Assembly (NCBI GenBank): GCA_002840735.1
Contig: PHBY01000007.1
Coordinates: forward strand, 1 to 64,000
From: Chloroflexi bacterium HGW-Chloroflexi-2
GTDB taxonomy: Bacteria > Chloroflexota > Anaerolineae > Anaerolineales > Anaerolineaceae
Direction: 5' to 3'
DNA length: 64,000 nt
Shown: piece by piece, positions 8,100 through 15,857 of the stretch
Layout of the letters: each line of letters begins with the position of its first letter
Position numbering within the stretch: position 1 is the stretch's first letter
Position numbers and translations under genes: made by a program
The notes under the pieces: generated by a model
Database searches by the model: none
The model's input: only the letters and a program-made list of their open reading frames with translations
Told to the model about the DNA's origin: nothing

Positions 8100-8714
8100 T
8101 TAAATCAACCCTAATTCTGTAAATATTCGCAATCTGTCTAAGCAACTAGGACACTCCCAACAATGATGATCCGAATATCTGTTACAACAAAAAGTTTTTT
8201 CTGGCTCAAACCCAAGAAGTAAAGCATCTTTTACGACCTTATTTTTTGTTTCAGCTATGAAAGGTGTTAATATTTGTATAGCTGGATACTCAATTTTTAA
8301 CAATGCTTGAGCACGTTTAATATATTTTATAGAACAATCAGGTAAAGACTCAGCAGAATCTTTAATTAACCCAATTAATATATTTGAAGCATTAACTTTT
8401 TTTGCGTAAATTGCGGCTAAAATTAATAAGAAAAGATTTCGGCTTGGAAAATATTGATCGCTTAATAATTTTTCATCACTATCAACTAAACTACCTGATC
8501 CAATTGTAGCTAGTTTCGAAACATCAAAAGGTTCAATTTCCGGAAAATCAAATTTTTTTAAAAAATATTTGGTTGAACTCCATTCTCCTGGGAAAGGAAT
8601 TTGGCCATAATTTATATATAGAGGATAAATTTGAAAATTTCTTTTCTTTGCCCAATATAATAATGAGGTTGAATCCAATCCTCCTGATAATAAAATGACG
8701 CATCTATCGCTCAT
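8100..8714 (-). CDS. QueC-like 7-deazaguanine enzyme (Cap9-like)
   Basis: QueC converts 7-carboxy-7-deazaguanine to preQ0 using ATP. QueC paralogues in type IV CBASS (Cap9) have, as I recall, been reported to conjugate a deazaguanine to a partner protein N-terminus. The 204-residue protein has the PP-loop SGGLDSTS (10-17), the segment YFPSRNLFLL (88-97, equivalent to FVDGRNLLFL of QueC), PDC at 125-127, and zinc-type cysteines C176, C185, C188 and C191. Differences from housekeeping QueC include NYGQIP where NYNQRH is usual, and a somewhat shorter length. No queD, queE or queF neighbour is present. It is the last gene of a four-gene AT-rich operon, 8 bp after the kinase-NDT gene. Its position points to a defence or modification role rather than queuosine synthesis; this is inference. 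Confidence 0.85.
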   Translation of the reverse strand: MSDRCVILLSGGLDSTSLLYWAKKRNFQIYPLYINYGQIPFPGEWSSTKYFLKKFDFPEIEPFDVSKLATIGSGSLVDSDEKLLSDQYFPSRNLFLLILAAIYAKKVNASNILIGLIKDSAESLPDCSIKYIKRAQALLKIEYPAIQILTPFIAETKNKVVKDALLLGFEPEKTFCCNRYSDHHCWECPSCLDRLRIFTELGLI

Positions 8715-8722
8715 TATTTTTT

Positions 8723-10057
8723 TTATTTCTTTTTCATTAATAAATCTGAACTAAATTCAAATATTCCATTAAGAAGGTGACTGATATCTGGATAAATTGT
8801 CTTGACTGAATTAATTATCATATTTGAAATAGGGGTCTGATTATCAGTTAATAAAGCAAAAGTAGGAATATTTTTGCAGAAACCATAACCCATTTCCCAA
8901 AAAACGCCCCCTCTACCACAACAATCTAGTAATGCTATTATAAGATCTGAACTTAAGATTGCATTAATATCATTTTCAAAAAAATCTATTTGTTCTTGAA
9001 TTGATGAATTTTCAGTTAAAATTCCTACATCTCGATAAGGGTTAAAAACAGTAAATCCCCTTGATTCTAAAATGTATGTAATTTCATCGACCCAAGTTCG
9101 TGTTGGTTGCGATAGGAAATGGCCTGCTAAATAAATTTTTATATTTCTCAAATCTTGGGGGTGTGCAACAATAGGAGTTCTTATATTCTTCTCTCTAATT
9201 AAAATATCGTTATTTATTTCAGAATTATGGGGAAAACTAATCCGTTCAGAGAAAATTGAAGAGGTTAGAGCAGCCTTTTCTCCACACTCTTCTATTGGAT
9301 ATCTATTTAGAAAATAATAAATGAAAGAACCATTATACACATCTCCTGCGCCGATGGTACATTTATAATTAGCGAGAAAAGCTGGGATTCTTATATATGA
9401 ATTATTTTTAGAGTAAATAGTGGAGCCACCAAGCCCATATTTTATTATAATTAAATTTACTCCATAGTTAAAAAAATAATTTACTACATCGCCATCATTT
9501 GTAAATTTAGTTATCTCCAATAATTCTTCTCTACTACCAAACAAGATATCAACAAAATTTAAAAATTCGCTAATAAACTCAATATTTTGTATATCATGTT
9601 GTAGATCGAAACACACTAAACCTTTGTTTTCTTTAACAATCTTGGCAATTTCGATCATTTTATTAATCTCTTTAATTGGATAAAATAATACTGCCTTGGA
9701 TCTTAAGAAATAATTTGGAAATATTAGTCTATTTTGACTTACATTTGGTCCTGTTTGTAATATTTGTGGGAGAATTTCATTAACATTTACCAATTCGTAC
9801 TCATCACAATAATTTTTATTTGGTGACACTCCACTAAAATCAATACCGATGGTCTCAAGCTCATCATAAAATTCATTTTTTTTGTCACCACTAGTTCCAA
9901 TAATGCCAGTCTTCAATCCGAAGGAATTAGCAATTAACGATGAATAAAATACTCCACCTGGTCTTTTTATTACATTACCGTTACTAAACCTTAATATGTC
10001 ATTAACTATTTCACCAACAACAATCAGGTCGAAATTATAATCTGGCATTTTTTTCAT
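8723..10057 (-). CDS. PfkB-family kinase fused to nucleoside 2-deoxyribosyltransferase-like domain
   Basis: The N-terminal part (about 5-285) is a ribokinase/PfkB fold. It has the opening FDLIVVGEIVND, the substrate-side glycines RPGGVFYSS (32-40) and the ATP-site anion hole TIGAGDVYNGS (234-244, D239 as likely base). The C-terminal part (about 306-410) resembles nucleoside 2-deoxyribosyltransferases: IKIYLAGHF, then D378-CCGRGGVFWEMG, with E388 in the place of the catalytic Glu. Such domains cleave or exchange N-glycosidic bonds of nucleosides, and relatives act on other nucleotides. The two activities in one 444-residue chain suggest processing of one nucleoside-like substrate. It overlaps the preceding OGG-like gene by 23 bp. 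The start could be ATG 10057 or 10048. The true substrate is unknown. Confidence 0.82.
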   Translation of the reverse strand: MKKMPDYNFDLIVVGEIVNDILRFSNGNVIKRPGGVFYSSLIANSFGLKTGIIGTSGDKKNEFYDELETIGIDFSGVSPNKNYCDEYELVNVNEILPQILQTGPNVSQNRLIFPNYFLRSKAVLFYPIKEINKMIEIAKIVKENKGLVCFDLQHDIQNIEFISEFLNFVDILFGSREELLEITKFTNDGDVVNYFFNYGVNLIIIKYGLGGSTIYSKNNSYIRIPAFLANYKCTIGAGDVYNGSFIYYFLNRYPIEECGEKAALTSSIFSERISFPHNSEINNDILIREKNIRTPIVAHPQDLRNIKIYLAGHFLSQPTRTWVDEITYILESRGFTVFNPYRDVGILTENSSIQEQIDFFENDINAILSSDLIIALLDCCGRGGVFWEMGYGFCKNIPTFALLTDNQTPISNMIINSVKTIYPDISHLLNGIFEFSSDLLMKKK

Positions 10058-10760
10058 TACCTTTTCGTGCCCACATCCAGATGATTAAGTCCATTAATTC
10101 AGGCTTTGCATTAATTAGATCGCATGCTTTGCAGAAATAATCTTCTATTTCTAAATAATTTGTTTGAACTTGTAAATTTTCAGGAATAATTCCAAAATCT
10201 AAAAGTGTTCTATAAATATGAATATCCAAAATCGCTAAATTACTACCAAGACCAATATTTCGTAGAAACCAACTTGAAGATTTATAACCGAATCCTGGAC
10301 AACTTAAAAGGAAATTGCGGTTCTCCTGGGAGCTATTCTCCATTGAAAATACATTTTCTAATTTAAAATCACATACATCTTTTAACCATTTTCCTGCTTT
10401 AGTAAGAATTAATCCTTTTGAATTTGGGAACCTATACGCTCTAAAATTTCCATTTTTGCCTCGTGGCGAGAATTGTCTTCTATTTAATTCATTTTGGAAT
10501 AATTGAAAAATGGAATCTTCACTTTTAGCAAATATTTGTTTTTCAAAAAGACCTTTGTTTTTTAATATCAAGAAAGCAGATTCATTAAGTTCGTAAGTTA
10601 TTCCATATCCACCAAGCAGACAAAAAAAGAATTCATCTAACCATTGATTTACATCGATTGCCTCATTTTTGACTATATCTTTGTAGTTATTCCATAGAAT
10701 ACTTAATGCACCAATTCCAGATGGCTTTAAATCATAATAATTCTTATCAATATTAAACAT
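10035..10760 (-). CDS. OGG-like HhH-GPD DNA glycosylase/AP lyase
   Basis: The 241-residue protein has a C-terminal helix-hairpin-helix/GPD region: LLSCPGFGYKSSSWFLRN followed by LAILDIHIYRTL. Lys160 and Asp179 occupy the positions of the catalytic Lys and Asp of 8-oxoguanine DNA glycosylases, so base excision with strand nicking looks possible. The first 140 residues are not recognised and differ from the OGG N-terminal domain. OGG-like proteins are among the ancillary proteins of type IV CBASS operons, where they occur with QueC-like proteins. Here it is the second gene of an operon with a QueC-like enzyme, 9 bp after the small Gly-rich gene. Whether it acts on DNA, on a nucleoside or as an effector cannot be told from sequence. 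Confidence 0.82.
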   Translation of the reverse strand: MFNIDKNYYDLKPSGIGALSILWNNYKDIVKNEAIDVNQWLDEFFFCLLGGYGITYELNESAFLILKNKGLFEKQIFAKSEDSIFQLFQNELNRRQFSPRGKNGNFRAYRFPNSKGLILTKAGKWLKDVCDFKLENVFSMENSSQENRNFLLSCPGFGYKSSSWFLRNIGLGSNLAILDIHIYRTLLDFGIIPENLQVQTNYLEIEDYFCKACDLINAKPELMDLIIWMWARKGNEKNARL

Positions 10761-10769
10761 ATCGGTCTG

Positions 10770-11117
10770 TTATGGTAATCCTATGACCATAACTTCAATC
10801 ATTGGTTTATTAATATCCTTAGATATCTCAATAATAGTTGCAGTATATTTCCAACCCATATTAATGCAATCAATTATATTATTAAAATGAGGAGGTAAAT
10901 AACCAATATTCCTTCCTTTATGCGAGAAAAGAATTGATGTGCCATTTTCTGAAATTGATACTTGGATTAATTCCCCTTTATCAATATTCATCGCATAATC
11001 CAAATTTCCTGTTTGAAAAATGTCTACTAATTTAGTCTCAAATTTTCTTGGACATCCTGCTCCGGCAGTTGAACCTATACCACTTCCAACAGGAAATGAA
11101 CCTTTAGAACCACCCAT
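10770..11117 (-). CDS. Small protein with Gly-rich N-terminus (MGGSKGS), first gene of QueC-like operon
   Basis: I do not recognise this 115-residue protein. Its first 22 residues are rich in Gly and Ser and start Met-Gly-Gly-Ser. Removal of the initiator Met would expose an N-terminal Gly. After CPRKF a compact domain follows (about 30-115). The stretch GRNIGYLPPHFNNIIDCINMG-W-KYTATI weakly resembles HIRAN-type beta-barrels, which is only an impression. A strong ribosome-binding site (GGAGGGA) and a good promoter lie upstream, so it would be the most highly expressed gene of the operon. Given a QueC-like enzyme three genes downstream, it is a plausible conjugation substrate; this is inference. 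Alternatives are a small regulatory or nucleic-acid-binding subunit. Confidence 0.8.
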   Translation of the reverse strand: MGGSKGSFPVGSGIGSTAGAGCPRKFETKLVDIFQTGNLDYAMNIDKGELIQVSISENGTSILFSHKGRNIGYLPPHFNNIIDCINMGWKYTATIIEISKDINKPMIEVMVIGLP

Positions 11118-11187
11118 TTATCCCTCCATTATTAAAATTAATTATTTCATTTATCATAATTACAGAGAAATTAATTTTACAAAACTG

Positions 11188-11217
11188 ATTATATAAAAAT
11201 ATATACAACATTGTCAA
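11188..11217 (-). promoter_or_regulatory. Strong sigma70-type promoter of the QueC-like operon
   Basis: Read on the minus strand, a perfect TTGACA (11217-11212) is separated by 18 bp from a perfect TATAAT (11193-11188). It would give a leader of about 60 nt before the ATG at 11117, which has GGAGG at 11127-11123. No operator-like palindrome is obvious, so expression may be constitutive. Confidence 0.75.
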
Positions 11218-11285
11218 ACTTGATTTAAAAGAAAATTTTCAAATTATGTGTAGGTGTGCAAAATATTATTTTAACCAGTAACTAG

Positions 11286-11304
11286 GGTGGGTTCGAAACC
11301 CACC
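11286..11304. repeat. Hairpin resembling a tRNA T-arm
   Basis: GGTGGGTTCGAAACCCACC is an almost perfect inverted repeat whose core reads like a T-arm (GTGGG-TTCGAAA-CCCAC). No acceptor, anticodon or D arm accompanies it. A similar hairpin (GGTGGGGTCCCTGACCCACC) is at 1019-1038, so it is more likely a small dispersed repeat than a tRNA remnant. Confidence 0.4.
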
Positions 11305-11329
11305 ATTTACTAATTCCAGGCGGAACTTC

Positions 11330-12033
11330 TTGATTACTAAAACCGAAATCTTTATTTTTGTTAACCACTGTAAAACCAATTTCAACCTGTCCACCACCCG
11401 CAATCCGAAGAGTACGGCATCCACAACCTGCCCCTGTGTATCATCGATGCGGTTTTCTCGATTGGCGTCCGCTACACCTTCACTGAGAATGCAGTCAAAC
11501 GCTTCTGCGAGCATTTCGGCATCACCCGGCTGCGTGAAAAAGAACTGGCTCCACAATCCGAACAACTTTCCGTATCCTCATTTATCCAAATTCATCAAGG
11601 CTTCACCTTTCAGGAAATGGCGGAAAAGATCTACCAGAACAAATAACGCACCTCCACCCGCAACGGCATCCTGAAGGCTGAAGCTGCTTACTTGTTTGCT
11701 GGTGTTGTATAGAAATTTGGTATCGAGTACCTGCAGGATGTCCATAAAATTTTGGGGAATGAGAAATTTGAAGCGGAGATCGCCAGGATCCCCGGGCAGT
11801 CCAGCGGATTATCCACCCGCTATTTCTACATGCTGGCTGGCGATGAGAACTTCATCAAGCCCGATCGTATGATCCGCAGGTTCATCCAGGCGGCCATCGG
11901 CCGGGAGTTGAGCATCGAGGATTGCCAGGAGCTGCTGCTCGCCGCGCACGCTGAGCTGGTGAGAGACTATCCTCTGCTGACTCCACGCAGTCTGGATCAT
12001 GAGATCTGGCTTTATCAGAGACAAGCACCGTAA
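11330..12033 (+). pseudogene. Decayed HhH-GPD-like gene, block A
   Basis: The remains encode a protein of about 220 residues. They start ITKTEIFIFVNHCK, then after a frameshift near 11400 read EYGIHNLPLCIIDAVFSIGVRYTF, and finish LDHEIWLYQRQAP. Two in-frame stops interrupt it: AAATAA near 11643 and GTATAG near 11708. Block B has CAA and GTGCAAAGA at the corresponding places. The segment IPGQSSGLSTRYFYMLAG followed by FIKPDRMIRRF looks like a helix-hairpin-helix/GPD domain, so the ancestor probably bound DNA or was glycosylase-like. Its last 35 codons are the source of the cassettes repeated in the array that follows. The stop codon TAA is part of the head of the first REPIN. Confidence 0.75.
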
Positions 12034-13391
12034 GGGTAAAGCATTTAACCCGCTTGCCTGCACACGATTTCCAAATGCTAAAATTATTCTGATCACACAA
12101 TTGATTCCTCACAAAAAGTCAAATGCTTTACCCATACACCAAGCCTACCCTCCACCAGGAACCGAGGAAGTATGATGTCAGGCACTGCTGCTCGCCGCAC
12201 ACACCGAGCTGGTCAGAGACTACCCTCTGCTGACACCGCGCAGTCTGGATCATGAGATCTGGCTGTGGCAGAGACAGGCCCCGTAAGGGTAAAGCATTTA
12301 ACCCGCTTGCCTGCACACGATTTCCAAATGCTAAAATTATTCTGATCACACAATTAATTTCTCACAAAAAGTCAAATGCTTTACCCATACACCAAGCCTC
12401 CCCTCCACCAGGAACTGAGGAAGCATGATGTCAGGTACTGCTCCTCGCCGCACACACCGAGCTGGTGAGAGACTACCCCCAGCTCACCCCCCGCAGCCTG
12501 GATCATCAGATCTGGCTGTATCAGCGGGTCGCGTAAGGGTAAAGCATTTGACCCGCTTGCCTGCAAAGGTTTTCCAATACGAAAATAATTCTGATCACAC
12601 AATTGATTCCTCACAAAAAGTCAAATGCTTTACCCATACACCAAGCCTACCCTCCACCAGGGACCGAGGAAGTACGATGTCAGGCACTGCTGCTCGCCGC
12701 ACACACCGAACTGGTGAGAAACTACCCCCTCCTGACACCGCGCAGTCTGGACCATCAGATCTGGGTGTGGCAGAGACAGCCCCCGTAAGGGTAAAGCATT
12801 TGACCCGCTTGCCTGCAATCGATTTCCAATGCTAAAATTATTCTGATCACACGATTAATTCCTCACAAAAAGTCAAATGCTTTACCCATACACCAAGCCT
12901 ACCCTCCACCTGGAACTGAGGAAGCATGATGTCAGGCACTGCTGACCGCCGCACAAACCGAGCTGGTCAGAGACTACCCTCTGCTGACGCCCCGCAGTCT
13001 GGATCAACAGATCTGGGTGTATCAGAGACAGCCCCCGTAAGGGTAAAGCATTTAACCCGCTTGCCTGCAAACGATTTCCATTGCTAAAATTATTCTGATC
13101 ACACAATTGATTCCTCACGAAAAGTCAAATGCTTTACCCATACACCAAGCCTACCCTCCACCACGAACTGAGGAAGTATGATGTCAGGCACTTCTGCTCA
13201 CCGCACACACCGAACTGGTCAGAGACTACCCCCAGCTCACCCCCCGCAGTCTGGATCAACAGATCTGGCTGTGGCAGAGACAGGCCCCGAAAGGGTAAAG
13301 CATTTGACCCGCTTGCCTGCAAACGATTTCCAATGCAACAATTAAGCTGACATCTCGAATTTTTCTGCTAGCGAAATCAAATGCTTTACCC
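12034..13391 (+). repeat. REPIN-cassette tandem array A (six REPINs, five cassettes)
   Basis: REPINs of 99-100 bp lie at 12034-12133, 12287-12386, 12537-12635, 12789-12887, 13041-13139 and 13293-13391, spaced 250-253 bp apart. Each starts GGGTAAAGCATTT(G/A)ACCC, an imperfect palindrome, and ends with the inverted partner TCAAATGCTTTACCC. Between them are five 150-153-bp cassettes that repeat the 3' end of the HhH-like gene, encoding variants of CQALLLAAHTELVRDYPLLT-PRSLD followed by a C-terminal IW...QRQ segment. Four cassettes end in TAA, supplied by the next REP head; in the last the stop has changed to AAA. Most cassettes carry TGA just before CQ, so they are not independent genes. Confidence 0.9.
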
Positions 13392-13423
13392 ATACCCAGA
13401 CCACACCCCCACCAGAGCACAAC

Positions 13424-13498
13424 ATGCCATACAATCCCGCCATCCACAATCGCCACTCTATCCAGCTGCCTGAATATGACTACGTAGTTGAGAGTTGA
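13424..13498 (+). pseudogene. RAYT stub (5' remnant of a REP-associated transposase)
   Basis: After the last REPIN of array A, an ATG opens MPYNPAIHNRHSIQLPEYDY. This matches the first 20 residues of the intact transposase at 15858 (MSYNPAIHNRHSIRLPWYDY), but the frame then diverges and stops at 13498. The upstream leader (CCCATACCCAGAC...CACC...GAGCACA) also matches. Everything downstream of codon 20 is lost. It is therefore the truncated counterpart of the block B transposase. Confidence 0.85.
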
Positions 13499-13634
13499 GT
13501 CGAAAGGGGGAATTTTGGTGAATATCGAATGCATTACCTATACAGGTTTGAGAACAAAAAGGAGTGTGGTGGATCAGCAATATAATGCCTTTGGGTATAC
13601 GGTGGTCTATCTTCGGCAAGGATATAACGGTCTT

Positions 13635-14129
13635 TCAACCCGAATAAAGTGTGTGGATAGCTTTGCGTGCCTGATTGACAACACGGTCAGAAATCCAAAG
13701 TGATGAATTTATTAGAGCATTTAACGCATCCATTGCCTCGTTTTCACTTTCGATGTGCCCAACTGCTGCTGCCCAAAGCAGTAAACCAATTGAACCATGA
13801 ATCTCCAATCCCACAGACTCACCAAATTGTCTGGCGATCGCATCATCAGTCAACAACCAATCTGCTTCCATCTGCATGGTTAGTGCAATGGCAGCTGCTT
13901 CACCTTCATCAATCTGTTTCCTCCACTCAAGCACTGTTTTCTGATATTGTTCGTCCAGTTCTTTGATGGTAACCCATTCAGGCAATTTGATATCGGAGGT
14001 ATTCCGTTTGAATTCTTCTGCCACAACAAACGGAATAATTATTTCTCCTGCCATTTGCAATAGATGGATAATATTTGCTTCACCAAGATGTAGTAAAGGG
14101 CCAGTATCGCATACGACGATGCGTATCAT
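13635..14129 (-). CDS. PIN-domain toxin (VapC-like, DUF3368-type)
   Basis: The 164-residue protein starts MIRIVVCDTGPLLHLGEANIIHLL, with the first PIN acidic residue at D8. It continues with the further acidic motif residues in IDEGEAAAIAL and ADWLLTDDAIARQF, typical of PIN-domain RNases of the DUF3368 group. It probably cleaves RNA and is held in check by the AbrB-type protein encoded immediately upstream, which it overlaps by 4 bp (ATGA). The pair lies between the two copies of the REPIN block. Confidence 0.87.
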   Translation of the reverse strand: MIRIVVCDTGPLLHLGEANIIHLLQMAGEIIIPFVVAEEFKRNTSDIKLPEWVTIKELDEQYQKTVLEWRKQIDEGEAAAIALTMQMEADWLLTDDAIARQFGESVGLEIHGSIGLLLWAAAVGHIESENEAMDALNALINSSLWISDRVVNQARKAIHTLYSG

Positions 14130-14347
14130 GCTTTTTTATCTTTCTGTTTTAGTGCCCAGTCTATATCTTCAAGCTGGAATTTTTCAGCCAAAGAACGATC
14201 CAGTGCCAGTTTTGGAACCAAGCGGATGGTACCGTCCGTATCAACGATGGCTTCAAGTAAATCACCCTCAGCTATTTTCGCTTTACGACGGGTTGGAGCA
14301 GGTAAGGTTATTTGTCCGTTGCTTCGGACCTGTAAATATTCAGGCAT
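14126..14347 (-). CDS. AbrB/SpoVT-family antitoxin
   Basis: The 73-residue protein begins MPEYLQVRSNGQITLPAPTR, the swapped-hairpin AbrB fold seen in VapB/MazE-type antitoxins, and ends with a charged tail that could wrap the toxin. I chose the ATG at 14347 because AGAGG precedes it and because family members start here. The longer frame from 14428 adds an unrelated stretch. It is the first gene of the pair and probably autoregulates its promoter. Confidence 0.87.
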   Translation of the reverse strand: MPEYLQVRSNGQITLPAPTRRKAKIAEGDLLEAIVDTDGTIRLVPKLALDRSLAEKFQLEDIDWALKQKDKKA

Positions 14348-14480
14348 GAGTACCTCTTTTTCTAATATTCTGATATTCTGAATAATTGATTTCTCATAAA
14401 TTATAAATTTTTGGAACCTCTTTGTCAAGAATCATAGGGGGATTCAAAAATCACAATTTCATACTTCCAGGTGCAAGATC

Positions 14481-14969
14481 ATGATTACTAAAACAGAAAT
14501 CCAAACCTTTGTAATCTTTTGCAAATCCAAACTAAAACTCACCGCTCTCGTCCAGAGAAAAGTTTGGTTACCACAATCTACCTTGTGCATCATTGACGCG
14601 GTATTCTCGATCGGCGTTCCCTACACCTCCACCGAGAATACCGTTAACCACTTCTGCGAGCAATTCAGTGACAACCCGGCTGCGTGAAAAAGAACTGGCT
14701 CCTCAATCCGCACAACTTTCCGTGTCCACATTTATCCAATTTCATCAATACTTCACCTTTCAAGAGATGGCGGAAAAGATTTACCAGAACAAACAACGCA
14801 CCTCCACCCGCAACGGCATCTTGAAAGCGGAAGCCGCTTACTTGTTTGCCGGTGTGGTGCAAAGATACGGTGTCGAGTACCTGCAGGATGTCAATAAAAT
14901 TTTGGGGAATGAGAATTTTGAAGCTGATATCGCCAGAATCCCGGGGCAGGGAAGCGGAGACTCAGGTAA
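14481..14969 (+). pseudogene. Decayed HhH-GPD-like gene, block B (interrupted by a REPIN)
   Basis: This is the second copy of the gene at 11330, with an ATG start (MITKTEIQTFVIFCKSKLKL). A one-base frameshift near 14680 separates the 5' part (LCIIDAVFSIGVPYTSTENT) from the rest (TRLREKELAPQSAQLSVSTF onward). The reading is intact across the positions where block A has stops (NKQRTSTRNG, GVVQRYGVEYL). It ends at IPGQGSGDSG, where REPIN sequence begins, so the KPDRMI half of the HhH domain and the original C-terminus are missing. Three C-terminal cassettes follow downstream. Confidence 0.75.
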
Positions 14970-15824
14970 GGGTAAAGTATTTGACCTGCTTGCCTGCAAT
15001 CGATTTCCATTGCTAAAATTATTCTGATCACACAATTGATTCCTCACAATAAGTCAAATGCTTTACCCATACACCAAGCCTACCCCCCACCAGGAACCGA
15101 GGAAGTATGATGTCAGGCACTGCTGCTCGCCGCGCACGCCGAGCTGGTGAGAGACTATCCTCTGCTCATCCCCCGCAGTCTGGATCAACAGATCTGGCTG
15201 TGGCAGAGACAGCCCCCGTAAGGGTAAAGCATTTGACCCGCTTGCCTGCAAACGATTTCCAATGCTAAAATAATTCTGACTTCTGAAATATTTCTGCATA
15301 CAAAGTCAAATGCTTTACCCATACCCAGACACCACCCTCCACCAGGAACCGAGGAAGTATGATGTCAGGCACTCCTGCTCCCCGCGCACGCCGAGCTGGT
15401 GAGAGACTACCCCCTCCTGACACCGCGCAGTCTGGACCATCAGATCTGGGTGTATCAGAGACAGCCCCCGTAAGGGTAAAGCATTTGACCCGCTTTCCTG
15501 CAATCGATTTCCATTGCTAAAATTATTCTGATCACACAATTGATTCCTCACAAAAAGTCAAATGCTTTACCCATACACCAAGCCTACCCTCCACCAGGAA
15601 CTGAGGAAGCATGATGTCAGGCACTCCTGCTCGCCGCACACGCCGAGCTGGTCAGAGACTACTCCCAGCTCACCCCCCGCAGTCTGGATCAACAGATCTG
15701 GCTGTGGCAGAGACAGTCCCCGTAAGGGTAAAGCATTTGACCCGCTTGCCTGCAATCGATTTCCAATGCTAAAATAATTCTGACCACACAATTGATTCCT
15801 CACAAAAAGTCAAATGCTTTACCC
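14970..15824 (+). repeat. REPIN-cassette tandem array B (four REPINs, three cassettes)
   Basis: REPINs at 14970-15068, 15222-15320, 15474-15572 and 15726-15824 are all 99 bp and exactly 252 bp apart. The cassettes between them (15069-15221, 15321-15473, 15573-15725) encode CQALLLAAHAELVRDYPLLI and close variants ending IWLWQRQ(P/S)P plus a TAA contributed by the following REP. Differences between cassettes are mostly single substitutions that keep the frame. The last REPIN ends 33 bp before the transposase start codon. Confidence 0.9.
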
Positions 15825-15857
15825 ATACCCAGACACCACCCCCCACCGGAGCACAGC

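Noticed and set aside
8100-11117. Complete type IV CBASS operon
   Set aside because: QueC-like and OGG-like proteins fit, but no CD-NTase, TGT-like Cap10 or effector was found within the operon or its neighbours.
8100-11117. Qat (QatABCD) defence system
   Set aside because: Qat also has a QueC-like member, but its ATPase and TatD-like nuclease are absent here.
11286-11304. tRNA 3' end or integrase attachment site
   Set aside because: Only a T-arm-like hairpin is present, with no other tRNA arm and no integrase gene. A similar hairpin at 1019-1038 suggests a small repeat.
12425-12835. Several 60-140-codon open frames across the REPIN arrays
   Set aside because: They read through REPINs or use the wrong frame of the HhH cassettes, and the correct frame is mostly closed by TGA before CQ.
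13488-13703. 71-codon plus-strand frame after the RAYT stub
   Set aside because: It overlaps the PIN toxin gene on the other strand, lacks recognisable motifs, and its start lies in the truncated RAYT.
12034-15824. CRISPR array
   Set aside because: The repeats are about 100-bp inverted doublets separated by near-identical coding cassettes, not short direct repeats with unique spacers, and no cas gene is near.
12034-15824. Diversity-generating retroelement
   Set aside because: No reverse transcriptase is present, and the differences among cassettes are not concentrated at adenine positions. The neighbouring RAYT explains the repeats better.
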